From: Antarctobacter heliothermus
GTDB taxonomy: Bacteria; Pseudomonadota; Alphaproteobacteria; Rhodobacterales; Rhodobacteraceae
Length of the DNA stretch: 64,000 nucleotides
Assembly (NCBI RefSeq): GCF_002237555.1
Contig: NZ_CP022542.1
Location: forward strand, 1 to 64,000
Direction of reading: 5' to 3'
Position numbers and translations under genes: made by a program. Below, one piece after another: positions 51,039 through 60,416 of this stretch; position 1 is the stretch's first letter; each line of letters begins with the position of its first letter. The notes under the pieces were generated by a model, which was not told the origin of the DNA, made no database searches, and saw only the letters and a program-made list of their open reading frames with translations.

Positions 51039-51848
51039 ATGTTTTTCCGCCCTCGCCACGAATTGGTTCCCGAAGTCTATGAGCGTCGGCCGTACTTGAA
51101 GCGGCTCTACGCTGGCGCGCGACAGGAAATTCGTCTTGCACTGCAGGGGCACCATCCCGAACCTGCGCACAAATTTATGATATTCGCTCAGGGGCGTACC
51201 GGATCAACCCTGCTGACCAGTACGCTAAACATGCATCCCGACATCCGCTGTGATGACGAAATCCTGATTGTGCCACGGGTCTTTCCATTGAAATTTGTGG
51301 AAAGGGCAGCCAGGGTCTCGCCGACATCTGCCTACGGGTTCCATGTCAAGATTACCCAACTGCATGCTTGGCAACGGCTGCACGACGTGGCGGGGTTCTT
51401 GGCGCACATGGAACGTCGTGGATGGACAATCATCTACCTCTGGCGCGACAATGCGCTGCGTCATGTGGTGTCGAATATCTTTGCCGAGACAGCCGGGACG
51501 TATCACATGGACGGCGGCGAAAAGACCCGACCGGAAAAGATCACCCTGCCGCTGCCGAGGTTGGAAAGAGAACTGAAGCTGCGCCTTAAGCTGCGCGAAG
51601 CAGAGCGCGCCGCGCTGCACGGTCGGGCGTTTCATGAGATCCAGTACGAACGCGATCTACAGCATCCCGAACGGCAAATCGAAACCTTTGCAACCTTGCA
51701 AACGGTGATCGGTGTTCCACAAGCCAACATCACGCCACGCCTGAAAAAGATGGTCGCTGCCCCGTTGGCGGATTTGATCGAAAATTTCGCCGAAGTCACC
51801 AGTTGGATCGCCGGGAAGCCGGAATACCAGCGGTACCTGGACGGGTGA
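51039..51848 (+). CDS. sulfotransferase (Stf0-like)
   Basis: A 269-residue sulfotransferase. The PAPS-binding loop FAQGRTGSTLLTSTLNMHP is at about 46-64, and the 3'-phosphate-binding strand IIYLWRDNALRHVVSN at about 132-147 has the conserved Arg. These resemble the Stf0 and NodH-like carbohydrate sulfotransferases. The ATG at 51039 is chosen, although a TTG at 51033 overlaps the previous stop. Sulfation of the surface polysaccharide is the likely role. Confidence 0.82.
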   Translation: MFFRPRHELVPEVYERRPYLKRLYAGARQEIRLALQGHHPEPAHKFMIFAQGRTGSTLLTSTLNMHPDIRCDDEILIVPRVFPLKFVERAARVSPTSAYGFHVKITQLHAWQRLHDVAGFLAHMERRGWTIIYLWRDNALRHVVSNIFAETAGTYHMDGGEKTRPEKITLPLPRLERELKLRLKLREAERAALHGRAFHEIQYERDLQHPERQIETFATLQTVIGVPQANITPRLKKMVAAPLADLIENFAEVTSWIAGKPEYQRYLDG

Positions 51849-51858
51849 GGAGAAAGCA

Positions 51859-52797
51859 GTGCAACCGACGACCGTCAGCATCATCATCCCGTGCTACAAC
51901 AAACGTGCGTATGTCGCTGCCACGATCAAAAGCGCCTTGGCTCAGACCCATCCTTGCGAAGTCATCGTGGTCGATGACGGATCGACCGACGGCAGCCTGA
52001 ACGAAATCAAACATTTCGACGGGCGCGTGGAATGGGTTACGGGGCCCAACCGGGGTGGGTGTGCTGCCCGCAATACCGGGGTGGAGATGGCGTCAGGCGA
52101 ATTTCTGCAGTTTCTTGATGCTGACGATATCCTGCCCCCGGACAAGATTGCCCGCCAATTGGCGGCGCTGTCTAATGCGCCCGAAGGCAGTGTTGCCCTG
52201 TGCCCTTGGCGCATGCTGCACGATGACGGGCGCGTCGATCTCCCCGACCCGCGCCCCTATTGGAAAAGTTATGACAAGGGGATCAATTTCTTGTTGGACA
52301 TGTGGATGCATGGCGGGTTCTTTCCGACGCATCCTTGGTTGGTTCCACGCGCACTAGCTGAGGCTAGCGGCCCTTGGAACACCGAACTGGCCGCCGATCA
52401 GGATGGGGAATACTTCGGACGCCTCCTGACCTTGTCCGGACCCGCGGTGTTCTGTTCCGACACCGTCGTACACTATCGAAGCCCGCCTGAAGGTGCGGTC
52501 AGTCGCGACAAGTCTCGCCGGGCCGGTGAAAGTCGCATTCAGGCTTTTGAGGTGGTTGCGGAAAGCATTCTTTCCCGCCGCAACGATCGCGCCGCGCGCC
52601 GGGCCTGCCTCAGCCGGATCCGCAAGACCGCCTATGCCCTGAGAGAATTCGACGACATGGTTGCGAAAGCTGCTGCTTGGGAAAAACGATTGTCTGTCTT
52701 CGATTTCAGTCCATCCCTGCCGCCTACGGCGAGGGGGTTGGTTGGCCTGTTGGGAATAAAACGCGGGCTGCAGGCCCGGGCATTGCTGAAAACCTGA
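51859..52797 (+). CDS. glycosyltransferase, GT2 family
   Basis: A 312-residue GT2 enzyme with VSIIIPCYNKRAYVAATIKS at the N-terminus, EVIVVDDGSTDGSLNEI and FLQFLDADDILPPDKIA (the DxD metal site). ADQDGEYFGRLL provides the ED-like catalytic base. Ten bases after the sulfotransferase stop, with GAGGAGAAAG upstream. The cationic C-terminal part (about 225-312) is helical. It probably elongates the repeat unit. Confidence 0.9.
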   Translation: MQPTTVSIIIPCYNKRAYVAATIKSALAQTHPCEVIVVDDGSTDGSLNEIKHFDGRVEWVTGPNRGGCAARNTGVEMASGEFLQFLDADDILPPDKIARQLAALSNAPEGSVALCPWRMLHDDGRVDLPDPRPYWKSYDKGINFLLDMWMHGGFFPTHPWLVPRALAEASGPWNTELAADQDGEYFGRLLTLSGPAVFCSDTVVHYRSPPEGAVSRDKSRRAGESRIQAFEVVAESILSRRNDRAARRACLSRIRKTAYALREFDDMVAKAAAWEKRLSVFDFSPSLPPTARGLVGLLGIKRGLQARALLKT

Positions 52798-52834
52798 CCC
52801 AAACTCCTTCAAACTCCATACGGAAACTGCAACC

Positions 52835-53173
52835 GTGCTCCATTACTCCCGTCAGACCCTGACACTACAAATGCGGTGCCTGCGGTACGGTCGCCCTCAG
52901 GCAAATGTCTTCTGCGTGGGATTTCAGAAAACCGGCAGGACCCTATTGCGATACGCCTTGTCACTGATGGGCTATCGTGTGGCCGGCAACATGGATGCAA
53001 ACACATACGATACACCTGAGGCTCTACGTTTGCCGCCGCCGCTGTGCGACATCTCTTCCGGTCACGGCTGGACGGAATTGTGCGGCTTCCTGTCCCCCCT
53101 GTGCCACGTCGGGAGTTTCCGAGACTCAACACAGCAGAGATACGGCCATAGCTGCAAAAGGAAACTCCAATGA
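52835..53173 (+). pseudogene. truncated sulfotransferase gene
   Basis: A 112-residue frame with a good PAPS loop (VFCVGFQKTGRTLLRYAL, about 24-41) typical of the N-terminus of eukaryote-like sulfotransferases (~200 residues or more). Everything after the first ~75 residues is lost. The frame wanders into unrelated codons and overlaps the acyltransferase start at 53170. The key catalytic and 3'-phosphate motifs are therefore absent. An internal ATG at 52871 is the likelier original start. Considered a remnant. Confidence 0.65.
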
Positions 53174-55167
53174 ACTACCGCCCCGACATTGACGGCCTGC
53201 GCACGATAGCCGTGGTCCCAGTGGTTCTGTTTCACGCCAACGTGGCCGGGTTCACCGGCGGGTTTGTCGGCGTGGACATCTTCTTCGTAATCTCGGGGTT
53301 CCTGATCACCACCATCATCCACCGCGAACTGGCCGAAGGGCGTTTCTCGATCCTGCGGTTTTACGAACGTCGTGCGCGGCGGATCCTGCCGGCGCTCTTT
53401 GCAGTGATCGTGGCCAGCCTGATCGCGGGCTGGTTCACCCTGGCGCCGGCTGATTACGATAAGATGGGCCAGTCGATCCTCTCGGCACTGCTGTTCGTGT
53501 CAAACATGTGGTTCTGGCGGAACTCGGGCGGGTATTTCGACGGTGCCACCGACTATCTGCCGATGCTGCACACCTGGAGCCTCGCGGTCGAAGAGCAGTT
53601 CTACATCTTTTTCCCGCTGCTGCTGATGCTGTTGCACAAGATAGGACGACGCCTGTTGCTGCCCGTCATCGTGCTGCTGGTAGCGGGGTCGCTGGTGGTG
53701 GCGATCTGGGCGACGCCGAGGATGCCCTCGGCCTCGTTCTACCTCTTGCCGACGCGGATCTGGGAGTTGGGGATCGGATCCTTGCTGGCGCTGGGGCTTC
53801 TGCCCGCCGCCGCGCCGAAAGCCCTGCGCGAGGGTGTGGGTGCCTTGGGGCTGGTCTTCCTTTATGACGGGTCCACCGAGTTCCCGGGGCTGGCCGCCCT
53901 ACCGCCGGTTCTGGGGGCTGCGGCGCTGATCTGGGCAGGCACGGCGGGACCTGTGGCAGCCTCGCGTCTGCTGGCGCTGCGCCCGATGGTCTGGATCGGG
54001 CTGATTTCCTACTCGCTCTACTTGTGGCACTGGCCGATCATGGCCTTTCTGCGCAACCGGCTGTTCACGGTGGACCTAGAGCCGACGTGGCAAGTGGTAA
54101 CCGTGCTGGCCTCTGTCGCGGCGGGCTGGATCAGCTGGCGCTTCATCGAGCGGCCCTTTCGCGTCCCGGTCCGTGCAGGCGGCATGGGGCAGGGGCGTAT
54201 ATTTGCGCTGTCGGGCGCAGGGATGGCGGTGCTGGGGGGGCTGGCCGCAGTGAGCGTCGTCACGCAGGGAGTGCCACAACGGTTCAGCGAAGATGAAATC
54301 AGGCTGACCCGATCCATATCTCGGTTTGAGCCAGCAGAAGTATGTTTTGGCGTGCGCGCCGCGAAACGCACATGCATCTTTGGCGATCCCAACGGCAAGG
54401 TAAGATGGGTTCTGTGGGGCGATTCACATGCCAAGTCCATTTTGCCTGCACTAGACACTCTTGCGGCGCGTGACGGCATCGGCCTGATGTTCATCTCCGC
54501 CCCGTCCTGCCCGCCAATACCCGGTGCGATGGAACTTAATCCAGATCCGCTTTCCAAACGCTGCGCAGCGCGGAGACATAGGGATCTTGCCCGAATCGAG
54601 GCGCTCGACAGTGTCGATACTATCTTTCTGGCCGCACGCTGGCCGCGATACGTGGAAGGTACGGAACTGCCTGTTGAACGGTCGGTAGAAAATGCAACAG
54701 CGATGTTCCTCTACGACGCGGAAACAGGCGAGCCCCACCAAGCGGACGTCACCCGGAATCCGGAGGTTGTCCTCGCTAGATTGACGGCCCTGCGTGACCG
54801 TCTTCTCAAACAGGACCGACGGATCCTGCTGTTAGGGACGGTGCCGGAAATACCTTGGAACGTCGCCGACAGGCTGAAGGCGTCGGTCCTGTTCGGCGCG
54901 CCTTTGCCCGCGCCCGTCGACTTTCGGGAGGTCGCAGAACGGCAGGTCAAAAGCGATGCTGTCCTTTCCGAAGTGGCACAGGTCGAGAACGTCTTTTATC
55001 TGCCCTTGGCGCGGGCAATGTGCGACACCAACTGTCCGACGCATACAAGCGAAGCCGCATTTTACCACGACAACAACCATCTGACACTGGAAGGTGCCCA
55101 ACGCTTGGTTCTGCCAATACTGGAGCGGGCTTTGTCCGGCAGGCATACAGCTCTGGATAAGCCATGA
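53170..55167 (+). CDS. membrane O-acyltransferase with C-terminal SGNH domain (OafA/YrhL type)
   Basis: A 665-residue acyltransferase-3 protein. The membrane part (about 1-375) begins YRPDIDGLRTIAVVPVVLFH with the catalytic His, then GGFVGVDIFFVISGFLI and HTWSLAVEEQFYIFFPL. The periplasmic SGNH domain (about 400-665) has the Ser block WVLWGDSHAKSILPAL and the D-x-x-H block DNNHLTLEGAQRL. Such fusions O-acetylate surface polysaccharides. It ends with an ATGA overlap with the next glycosyltransferase, so it belongs to the same operon. Confidence 0.95.
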   Translation: MNYRPDIDGLRTIAVVPVVLFHANVAGFTGGFVGVDIFFVISGFLITTIIHRELAEGRFSILRFYERRARRILPALFAVIVASLIAGWFTLAPADYDKMGQSILSALLFVSNMWFWRNSGGYFDGATDYLPMLHTWSLAVEEQFYIFFPLLLMLLHKIGRRLLLPVIVLLVAGSLVVAIWATPRMPSASFYLLPTRIWELGIGSLLALGLLPAAAPKALREGVGALGLVFLYDGSTEFPGLAALPPVLGAAALIWAGTAGPVAASRLLALRPMVWIGLISYSLYLWHWPIMAFLRNRLFTVDLEPTWQVVTVLASVAAGWISWRFIERPFRVPVRAGGMGQGRIFALSGAGMAVLGGLAAVSVVTQGVPQRFSEDEIRLTRSISRFEPAEVCFGVRAAKRTCIFGDPNGKVRWVLWGDSHAKSILPALDTLAARDGIGLMFISAPSCPPIPGAMELNPDPLSKRCAARRHRDLARIEALDSVDTIFLAARWPRYVEGTELPVERSVENATAMFLYDAETGEPHQADVTRNPEVVLARLTALRDRLLKQDRRILLLGTVPEIPWNVADRLKASVLFGAPLPAPVDFREVAERQVKSDAVLSEVAQVENVFYLPLARAMCDTNCPTHTSEAAFYHDNNHLTLEGAQRLVLPILERALSGRHTALDKP

Positions 55168-56123
55168 CAGACATCTCCGTCATAATCCCCGCCTTCCGCC
55201 CGTCCAGTTTCGATGCGCTGGCGCAATCCATGGCTGTCAACGCCAATGTCGATGCAGAATGGATCGTGGTCGACGATGCCTCCGGCCCCGATTACGATGC
55301 GGTCTTTGCCACGCTGCCCGAGGGCGTGCAGTTGATCCGGCAGCCGGAAAACCGTCGTCAGGGAGCGGCGCGCAATGCCGGGCTGGCGCGGGCGCAGGGG
55401 CAGTGGATCAAGTTCCTCGATGCCGATGATGAACTGGACAGCGGCCATTTGGCGGCGCTGTTCGCCGCGGTGGAACAGGGGCAGGACAAGGCGCTCCCCT
55501 TCGCCGCCACGAAACACGTCTTTGCCAATGGCACGACCCATGTGAACGACAGCTGGCGCGATCTACCAGTCGACAGCGCCGCTCAGTACCGCCGCCAAAT
55601 GTTGCGGCCCTTCCTGCATCACTGCGGCGCGCTCTACCCGCGCGACTTGCTGGTCCGGCTGGGCGGCTATGACGAAAGCCTGATCACCGATGAGGACGGC
55701 GATCTGCTGTTGCGGATCCTGCACGAGGGCTATCACTTCACCCCCGTCGAAGGGGTACATTACCTCTATGTCCATCACGACGGTGGGCCGCGCGTCTCGG
55801 CGGATGACGACATTGCCAAGATGCAGTCCCGCGTCCGCGCCTGTGACAAGGTGGCGGAGCGGTTCGACGGACAGATACCGCCCGAGATTGCACGGGCACT
55901 GGCGCAGCGCATGGACAAGATCGCCATGACCTACTGGACCGCCTTTCCAGACGAGGCCAAGGCGCTGATCGCCCGCGCGCACCGCATATCGCCCGGTTAT
56001 GCGCCGGACATGCGCGGCCCATTGCGCCTGCTGCGCGGGATCGGCGGCCCGGGCATGGTCTTTGCCGCACAGGGTCTGTACCGACGCCTCAAGGGGCGAC
56101 CGAAAGGAGGGGCGCAGGGATGA
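55164..56123 (+). CDS. glycosyltransferase, GT2 family
   Basis: A 319-residue GT2 enzyme: DISVIIPAFRPSSFDALAQS, EWIVVDDASGPDYDAV and WIKFLDADDELDSGH (DxD). TDEDGDLLLRIL provides the ED base motif. Translationally coupled by four-base overlaps to the acyltransferase upstream and to a GT4 gene downstream, so stoichiometric expression in one operon is expected. The acceptor and donor sugars are unknown. Confidence 0.92.
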   Translation: MTDISVIIPAFRPSSFDALAQSMAVNANVDAEWIVVDDASGPDYDAVFATLPEGVQLIRQPENRRQGAARNAGLARAQGQWIKFLDADDELDSGHLAALFAAVEQGQDKALPFAATKHVFANGTTHVNDSWRDLPVDSAAQYRRQMLRPFLHHCGALYPRDLLVRLGGYDESLITDEDGDLLLRILHEGYHFTPVEGVHYLYVHHDGGPRVSADDDIAKMQSRVRACDKVAERFDGQIPPEIARALAQRMDKIAMTYWTAFPDEAKALIARAHRISPGYAPDMRGPLRLLRGIGGPGMVFAAQGLYRRLKGRPKGGAQG

Positions 56124-57319
56124 AACTGCTCGCCATCAGCGAACACTACTATCCCCGCGTTGGCGGCACGGTGAACTATGTGCACGAAACGCTCTGCGCG
56201 CTGGCCGGTCTTGGCGTCGACGCAGAGCTGCTGGTGCCCGGTCCGGCGCCGGACGGCTGGCAACCTCAAGGCATGGCCGAACCGCCCTATACCGTCACAT
56301 GGATCGACGCAGGCTATCCCGCCAAGGGCGATCCCAGCCGCGAACAGCGCTACGATTTCTGCCGCCAGGTCGACAGCCTGGCGCTGGAGCGGGCAAGCAA
56401 GGCCAATGGACCGGACGTGCTGCATGTGCTCTTTGGCCTCTTCGTGATGGAGGTCCTGGATACCGGGCGCCTGCGCGCGGCGGGTCTGCCCTGCTTCTCC
56501 ACGGTGCACAACGTGCCGCCCATGGAATGCCGCCAGACCGCGCATAACGCGCCGCTGTTCGCCCGGATGAAGGAAGAGTTGCGGCTGAAGGCCGTGGGCC
56601 TGAAGAACCGCACCCGGCTGCGAAAGAACCGTTACGATTTGCACATCGTCCCGTCGGAACAGGTCAAAGGCTTCCTGGAACCGGTGGTCAAAGACCCGAT
56701 CACGGCGATCGGTCACGGCCTGACATCTGACCTGCAAGCGCTGATGACGCCGCCCGCTACGCGCCTCCCCGAGGGACCGGTACGCTTGCTGACTGTCGGC
56801 GGCTACGCCCCCCACAAACGCCAGCACATCATCCCCGAGACCGCCACGCGCCTGCGGGACGCAGGTGTGGATTTCATCTGGGAAATCGCTGGCCCCTCTG
56901 GCCGGGTGCGAGGCTATTTTGACGATATCCGCGCCGATATCGCAGCCCGTGGGCTACAGGACAGCGTAATCGCGCACGCCTCCGTGCCGTTCCGCGATCT
57001 GGGCGCGCTTTATGACCGGGCAAACATCTACGTGCAGCCTTCGATCGAGGAAGGCTTCTGCCTGACCGCGCTGGATGCGGCCGCTGTCGGCCTGCCGGTG
57101 ATCGGCTGCCGCGCCGGGGCGCTGCCCGAGATCATCGCCGCCTCTGGCGGTGCGCTGGTCCAAAGCGCGCCGAAACCGCTGGCCAGGGCGATCACCGATT
57201 TCGTACAGGGCAACCGCTGGCAGGATCCTGTCGCGCAGGCCGCGCGTGTGAAGGGCCAATTTTCCTGGACCCGGGCCGCTGCCGACCTGAAATCCCATTA
57301 CGACAGGCTGACCGCATGA
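56120..57319 (+). CDS. glycosyltransferase, GT4 family
   Basis: A 399-residue GT4 enzyme. The N-terminal ISEHYYPRVGGTVNYVHE has the glycine loop of the family, and the centre has LLTVGGYAPHKRQHIIPE. The donor site YVQPSIEEGFCLTALDAAAVG carries the two conserved glutamates, followed by IGCRAGALPEII. Four-base overlaps join it to the genes on both sides. Likely to add one sugar of the repeat unit at the inner face of the inner membrane. Confidence 0.93.
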   Translation: MKLLAISEHYYPRVGGTVNYVHETLCALAGLGVDAELLVPGPAPDGWQPQGMAEPPYTVTWIDAGYPAKGDPSREQRYDFCRQVDSLALERASKANGPDVLHVLFGLFVMEVLDTGRLRAAGLPCFSTVHNVPPMECRQTAHNAPLFARMKEELRLKAVGLKNRTRLRKNRYDLHIVPSEQVKGFLEPVVKDPITAIGHGLTSDLQALMTPPATRLPEGPVRLLTVGGYAPHKRQHIIPETATRLRDAGVDFIWEIAGPSGRVRGYFDDIRADIAARGLQDSVIAHASVPFRDLGALYDRANIYVQPSIEEGFCLTALDAAAVGLPVIGCRAGALPEIIAASGGALVQSAPKPLARAITDFVQGNRWQDPVAQAARVKGQFSWTRAAADLKSHYDRLTA

Positions 57320-58461
57320 CCGATCCTTTGCGCGTTCTCCTTCTGACCTCGAAACTGTCTCCCGCAGCGGGGGGGCTGGCGGTGTCCGTTCCCGGTCTGG
57401 CGCATAGCATCGACCCGCTGCCGGATATGGAAATGCACGTTGTCGGCACGCTGGATCCCGGCAATCCTGCCGCCGCGCAGGGCTGGGGTCCGCGCGTGCA
57501 GGGTTTTGACGTTAAAGGCCCGCTGGCCGGGCAATACGCCCCCGGAATGGCCCCGGCCATCGCCGCGTTGGTCCCTGACCTCGTGGATGTGCAGGGGATC
57601 TGGACCTATCCGTCCATGGCCAACCTGCGCCATGCGCGCAGGACGGGCACGCCCTATCTGGTTACGCCGCGGGGGATGCTTGACCCTTGGGCGCGGAAAA
57701 ACTCTGCCTGGAAAAAGAAGATCGCCGGGGCGCTGTTCGAACAGGCGCACCTGAAAGGCGCGCTGGCCCTGCGCGCCACCGCCAAGATGGAGGCGCAGCA
57801 TTTCCGCGACATGGGGCTGACAAATCCGATCGCGGTGGTGCCCAACGGGCTTAACCTGCCCGATCTGGCTCCGCGCACCGATGGCGCCTTGCGCAGCATC
57901 CTGTTCCTCAGCCGCATCCACCCCAAAAAGGGCGTCGATTTTCTGCTGCGATCCTGGGCTGCACTGCAGGCTGAGTTTCCCGGCTGGGAAATCGTCATCG
58001 CGGGCATTGATGAGAACGGTCACGAGGCCGAGTTGAAGGCACTGACCCAAAAGCTGTGCCTGCCCCGCGTTCGTTTTGTCGGTGAGGCACATGGCGCGGC
58101 CAAGGAGGCGCTGTACCGCGACGCCGATCTCTTTGTTCTGCCTACCTATGCCGAGAACTTCGGCCTTGTGGTGGCCGAGGCGCTGGCGCAGGAAACCCCG
58201 GTGATCACCACCCGCAACGCCCCTTGGCAGGGTCTGGAGGCTGAGGGCTGTGGCTGGTGGATCGCCCACGAACAGGACCGGCTGACGGACACCTTGCGCG
58301 CGGCCCTGTCCCGCCCGGCCGCTGATCTGGCCGCGATGGGCCGGCGCGGCCGCGCCTGGGTGCAGCGCGACTTTGCCATGACCCAGGTCGCCGACAAGAT
58401 GCGCGAGGTCTATCTCTGGGCCTCGGGGCGGGGCCCGAAACCGGAGTGCGTACATGACTGA
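57316..58461 (+). CDS. glycosyltransferase, GT4 family
   Basis: A 381-residue GT4 enzyme: LLTSKLSPAAGGLAVSV at the N-terminus, TPRGMLDPWARKNSAWKKKI typical of colanic-acid/WcaI-like transferases, FLSRIHPKKGVDFLL, and LPTYAENFGLVVAEALAQE with the catalytic glutamates. It overlaps the upstream gene by four bases and the acetyltransferase by eight. Confidence 0.93.
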   Translation: MTDPLRVLLLTSKLSPAAGGLAVSVPGLAHSIDPLPDMEMHVVGTLDPGNPAAAQGWGPRVQGFDVKGPLAGQYAPGMAPAIAALVPDLVDVQGIWTYPSMANLRHARRTGTPYLVTPRGMLDPWARKNSAWKKKIAGALFEQAHLKGALALRATAKMEAQHFRDMGLTNPIAVVPNGLNLPDLAPRTDGALRSILFLSRIHPKKGVDFLLRSWAALQAEFPGWEIVIAGIDENGHEAELKALTQKLCLPRVRFVGEAHGAAKEALYRDADLFVLPTYAENFGLVVAEALAQETPVITTRNAPWQGLEAEGCGWWIAHEQDRLTDTLRAALSRPAADLAAMGRRGRAWVQRDFAMTQVADKMREVYLWASGRGPKPECVHD

Positions 58462-59032
58462 CCCGGCCCAGCGGCTCGACCTGTTCGAGAACCCGGATTT
58501 TGACCGCGGCGCGTCAAAGCTGACTGAACTGGTCTGGATGATGGTGCAGGCTTGGCTGTTCGGTTCCTGGCTGCCGGGGTCCGGCTGGCGGGTGAAATTG
58601 CTGCGCGCCTTCGGAGCCAGCATCGGCCGGGGCGTGGTGATCAAGCCGCATGTGACGGTGAAATTCCCCTGGCGGCTGACGGTGGGCGATCACGTCTGGA
58701 TCGGCGAGCGGGTCTGGATCGACAACCTCGCGCAGGTGACGCTGGAGGATCACGCCTGCCTATCGCAGGGCGCCTATCTGTGTACCGGCAGTCACGACTG
58801 GACCGACCCGCGCTTTACCCTGATCACCAAACCCATCACCGTGGGGCAGGGGGCCTGGGTCGGGGCGCAGGCGACCCTTGCCCCCGGCACGGTGCTGGAG
58901 GAGGGCGCAGTCCTGGCCATGGGCGCGGCAGGATCTGGCCGGTTGGCCGCCCGGACCATCCATCGCGCGGATGGCTCGACCCGGCCCCGCCTGAAGCAAG
59001 ATGCCGACGCCACCCCGAAACCCGGTGGATAG
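58454..59032 (+). CDS. WcaF-like hexapeptide acetyltransferase
   Basis: A 192-residue left-handed beta-helix acetyltransferase. Hexapeptide repeats run from about 57 to 150 (IGRGVVIKPHVTVKFP, then VGDHVWIGERVWIDN and VGAQATLAPGTVLEEGAV), with the active-site region TGSHDWTDPRFTL around His115 as in WcaF. It acetylates a sugar of the repeat unit using acetyl-CoA. It overlaps the preceding glycosyltransferase by eight bases. The C-terminus is extended and charged compared with WcaF. Confidence 0.88.
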   Translation: MTDPAQRLDLFENPDFDRGASKLTELVWMMVQAWLFGSWLPGSGWRVKLLRAFGASIGRGVVIKPHVTVKFPWRLTVGDHVWIGERVWIDNLAQVTLEDHACLSQGAYLCTGSHDWTDPRFTLITKPITVGQGAWVGAQATLAPGTVLEEGAVLAMGAAGSGRLAARTIHRADGSTRPRLKQDADATPKPGG

Positions 59033-59111
59033 GATCGGCGCTCCCGTCTACCATCCACCTGCTCTTTCACCCTGCCCATTTTGCGGCATCTAGCCCGGAT
59101 CGGATCATCCC

Positions 59112-60416
59112 ATGGTGTTTGGATACACGCCGCTGGACCCCCTTGTCGTGCTGATCGGAACAGCCATGGCCGCATGGTTCCTGAGCAAGAACCCGGTGCG
59201 CCTTATGGCCTACTTGCCGACGGCGCTGAGCCTGTATTTCTTCATTCCGACGGTCACCCTGCTGACGCTCTGGCAGACGGTCCCGATGCTGCTGACAGGA
59301 CGCGCCTTGTTGTTGGGCAAGATGAAGGCCCCGAGCGTCGTAAAACCCATAGTTGCGGTGATCGGCATGGCCTTTGCCATTTCTGCAACCTTTGCCGTCC
59401 TCGCCGGAGATGACAGCACGCGCGCAGTGATCCGGGTGGTCTACTACTTGGGGATCTTTGCGCTGTTCTCCTTTTGCTATGAAATGGGGCGCAAGCCTGA
59501 AGGCCTTCAATTGTTGCTGAAGGGTCTGGTCGTCATGGGCATCATCTTTGCACTCTACGGGGTGTACCAAATATTGGCGACGCCATTGGGGCTGCCGGTC
59601 CGCGGCATTGTGCGAGGGACGCGTGGCGCGGATATCGCCTATGAATATGGGTTCGTCCGGGTGAACAGCCTCGCCAACGAGCCCAAGCGTCTGGGCTATG
59701 TCCTGTTTTGCGCAGCTCTCGCCTGCTTTGCCTTGGCCAAACTGGAATCCGAACGTGCAAGACGCCTGCGCACTGCCGGCTGGTTCATCCTGCTCATCTC
59801 TGTCTTCACCTTTGCAGGATCCTATTTCGCGACCATCGCGCTTTTTGGTTTGGCGGCTCTGCTGCTCTATCCATCAAAGGCCACGCGCTATGTTTTCGGA
59901 TTGCTCGTGCTCTTCGGTTTCATCATCACGGTCTTTCCCGATACCGGCATCCTCGAAGCGGTCCAGTACGGCTATGAGCGTCGCGCGGCAGAGGTGGAAA
60001 TCGGGCTGGACGGTGCATTTGTGTACCGGCAGGAATTCTATGCTTGGGATTACTTGGCAAACCACATCGGAACGAATGTCACCGGAGTGGGGCTGGGCCA
60101 GTATTTCATCACTCTGAACCGTGAATACGGGGTTGGTGTGGGCTACAATGAAGTGGGGGGCCTACAACCCCTGAACTCCAACTTCTTGGAGCTCCTCTTC
60201 GACTTTGGCGGGGGCGTGGCCGTTCTGTTTTACCTGATGATGATCGTTCTGATTTGGAAGCTGCGACAGGCAGGAGAGCGGTTTCTTTGCTTGGCGCTGC
60301 TTTTCGTCACGATACAAAGCCTGACCATTCTGACACTACACTGGATGGTTCTCTTTGCCGGTGTGGGGACGGCGCGCCTTTTCATGAAACGCGCTGCCGC
60401 CCCCCCAATCACTTAA
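59112..60416 (+). CDS. O-antigen ligase/Wzy-type polymerase
   Basis: A 434-residue polytopic membrane protein with about 10-12 helices and a large periplasmic loop (about 285-345, ILEAVQYGYERRAAEVEIGLD to GYNEVGGLQPLNSN). The pattern ends NSNFLELLFDFG as in the Wzy_C/O-antigen ligase family. It would polymerise repeat units in the periplasm, in line with the Wzc-like protein encoded convergently. The last eight bases overlap that gene. It ends the plus-strand operon beginning near 46.7 kb. Confidence 0.85.
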   Translation: MVFGYTPLDPLVVLIGTAMAAWFLSKNPVRLMAYLPTALSLYFFIPTVTLLTLWQTVPMLLTGRALLLGKMKAPSVVKPIVAVIGMAFAISATFAVLAGDDSTRAVIRVVYYLGIFALFSFCYEMGRKPEGLQLLLKGLVVMGIIFALYGVYQILATPLGLPVRGIVRGTRGADIAYEYGFVRVNSLANEPKRLGYVLFCAALACFALAKLESERARRLRTAGWFILLISVFTFAGSYFATIALFGLAALLLYPSKATRYVFGLLVLFGFIITVFPDTGILEAVQYGYERRAAEVEIGLDGAFVYRQEFYAWDYLANHIGTNVTGVGLGQYFITLNREYGVGVGYNEVGGLQPLNSNFLELLFDFGGGVAVLFYLMMIVLIWKLRQAGERFLCLALLFVTIQSLTILTLHWMVLFAGVGTARLFMKRAAAPPIT

